Assembly (NCBI GenBank): GCA_016649785.1
Contig: JAENXB010000172.1
Location: forward strand, 1 to 6,244
DNA from: Flavobacteriaceae bacterium
Lineage (GTDB): Bacteria > Bacteroidota > Bacteroidia > Flavobacteriales > Flavobacteriaceae
Direction of reading: 5' to 3'
Length of the DNA: 6,244 nt
A program made the position numbers and the translations under genes. Every line of letters starts with the position of its first letter. The first letter of the stretch is position 1. Below, one piece after another: positions 5,081 to 6,244 of this stretch. The notes under the pieces were generated by a model. The model had not been told where the DNA came from. It did not search any database and saw only the letters and a list, made by a program, of their open reading frames with translations.

Positions 5081-6244
5081 GTGATCGATTCAGCTAAAAT
5101 AGAACTGCGCAACTTACGGGCAAAAGATTATGAGGAATTAAAGATTTCCATGATCGAAAGTTACAGCGGTTTGAACAATGCGTATTGGAGTAAAGCAGAT
5201 ATTAAAACCCTTGTAAATAAATTCCCCGATGGGCAGTTTTGCATTGTTATAGACGGAAAAATAGCGGGTTGTGCACTATCAATTATTGTAGATTACGATA
5301 AAATTGATGAGGACCATAAGTACATTGATATTATTGGAGGCGAAAATTTTGCCAACCATAGCAAGGAAGGTGATGTTTTATATGGCATAGACGTGTTTAT
5401 TCTTCCGGAATACCAGGGGATGCGCCTTGGTCGCAGGCTTTACGAAGCCAGAAAAGAACTCTGTGAACAGCTGAACTTAAAAGCTATTATTTTTGGTGGC
5501 CGTATTCCTAATTATGTTGAATATGCCGCAGAGCTCACCCCTAAAAAATATATTGAAAAAGTAAAGCTGAAGGAAATTCACGATCCGGTGCTTTCTTTTC
5601 AACTTTCCAACGATTTCCACGTTAAAAAAGTGATCAAGGGCTATTTGCCGGGTGATCATGAAAGTTTGGAATTCGCTATCCTGATGGAGTGGAACAATAT
5701 TTACTATACCCAACACGAAAAATTAATAAATACAAAAAAAATAGTGGTTCGTTTGGGGCTGGTGCAATGGCAAATGCGCTTGTTTAAAGATTATGACGCC
5801 CTGGTGGAGCAAATTGAATTTTTTGTAGATGCGGTAAGCGATTATCAAAGCGATTTTATTATGTTCCCCGAATTGTTCAACGCCCCGCTTATGGTGCAGT
5901 TCAATGATTTAAATGAAGCTGAAGCCATTCGTGGCCTGTCCTCCTACACAGACAGGTTACTTGAAACTTTCAGGGATTTTGCAATTACTTATAATATCAA
6001 TATAATTACAGGCAGTATGCCGCAAATTATAGGGGAACATATGTATAATGTTGGCATTTTATGCAGAAGGGACGGAAGTTTTGAACGTTACGAAAAACTG
6101 CATATTACCTCGGCTGAAGAATCTGCATGTGGAATGAAAGGCGGGACCAAATTGCAAACTTTTGACATCGATTGCGGGAAAATAGGAATATTAATTTGTT
6201 ATGATGTCGAATTTCCGGAACTGTCGCGGAATTTGGCTGAGGAA
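5081..6244 (+). CDS. Fused GNAT N-acetyltransferase / carbon-nitrogen hydrolase (partial, open at right edge)
   Basis: A continuous frame of 388 codons runs from GTG 5081 to the window end; an in-frame TAA at 5069-5071 and the lack of an ATG until residue 24 fix the GTG start. Residues about 1-215 form a GNAT domain: MIDSAKIELRNLRAKDYEEL at the start, then strand and acetyl-CoA-binding motif A at DVFILPEYQGMRLGRRLYEA, with the QGMRLGRR loop at 112-119. From about residue 224 (VVRLGLVQWQM) a nitrilase-superfamily domain follows, with the complete catalytic triad visible: Glu264 in MFPELFN, Lys339 in YEKLHI and Cys373 in LICYDVEFPEL. Known fusions of this type in Bacteroidota are about 500 residues, so roughly a quarter is missing. 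The hydrolase half would cleave a C-N (amide or nitrile-like) bond and the other half acylate an amine; the substrate is unknown. It is probably monocistronic, separated by 216 bp from the regulator. Confidence 0.92.
   Translation, partial: MIDSAKIELRNLRAKDYEELKISMIESYSGLNNAYWSKADIKTLVNKFPDGQFCIVIDGKIAGCALSIIVDYDKIDEDHKYIDIIGGENFANHSKEGDVLYGIDVFILPEYQGMRLGRRLYEARKELCEQLNLKAIIFGGRIPNYVEYAAELTPKKYIEKVKLKEIHDPVLSFQLSNDFHVKKVIKGYLPGDHESLEFAILMEWNNIYYTQHEKLINTKKIVVRLGLVQWQMRLFKDYDALVEQIEFFVDAVSDYQSDFIMFPELFNAPLMVQFNDLNEAEAIRGLSSYTDRLLETFRDFAITYNINIITGSMPQIIGEHMYNVGILCRRDGSFERYEKLHITSAEESACGMKGGTKLQTFDIDCGKIGILICYDVEFPELSRNLAEE

Noticed and set aside
5477..5716. Minus-strand open frame of 79 codons
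   Set aside because: It is antisense to the GNAT part of the fusion protein, which is continuous and recognisable in the plus frame.
1..6244. CRISPR array, tRNA, rRNA, transposase or phage genes
   Set aside because: I found no regularly spaced direct repeats with unique spacers, no cloverleaf or rRNA-like sequence, and no integrase or transposase motifs on either strand.

Overview
The window looks like a chromosomal segment from a member of the Bacteroidota, most likely the Flavobacteriaceae. This rests on AT-rich DNA, scarcity of Shine-Dalgarno sequences, a perfect match to the Bacteroidota promoter consensus (TTG, 20 bp, TAAATTTG) on the minus strand, and protein architectures common in that phylum. 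All protein genes read rightward. I cannot name a genus from sequence alone.

Left part (1-1661): the 3' end of a gene that is probably pxpA, then pxpB and pxpC, tightly overlapped (ATGA junction, then a 17-bp overlap). Together they would encode the ATP-dependent 5-oxoprolinase PxpABC, which opens the damaged metabolite 5-oxoproline to glutamate. Between this operon and the next genes (1662-1955) lies a non-coding interval. It holds a strong candidate for a short minus-strand structured RNA (about 1799 to 1685) with its own consensus promoter, and a plus-strand intrinsic terminator whose stem overlaps that promoter.

Middle part (1956-4864): a putative signalling locus. It runs as a soluble 130-aa protein of unknown function, a seven-helix membrane protein with a TTG start, a 362-bp gap, a short one-helix HisKA_3 sensor kinase, and an overlapping NarL/LuxR-type response regulator. 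The kinase has no visible sensory domain, so the neighbouring membrane protein is a reasonable candidate for the input component; that link is inference. The gap contains a degenerate CTTTG-rich repeat and ends in a perfect 20-bp palindrome just before the kinase start.

Right part (4865-6244): a run of 14-15-bp tandem repeats, a weak promoter candidate, then a large two-domain protein with a GTG start: an N-terminal GNAT acetyltransferase fused to a C-terminal nitrilase-superfamily amidohydrolase. It runs off the right edge, with all three catalytic nitrilase residues already present.

The two items most worth following are the minus-strand RNA candidate and the seven-helix protein plus minimal kinase arrangement.
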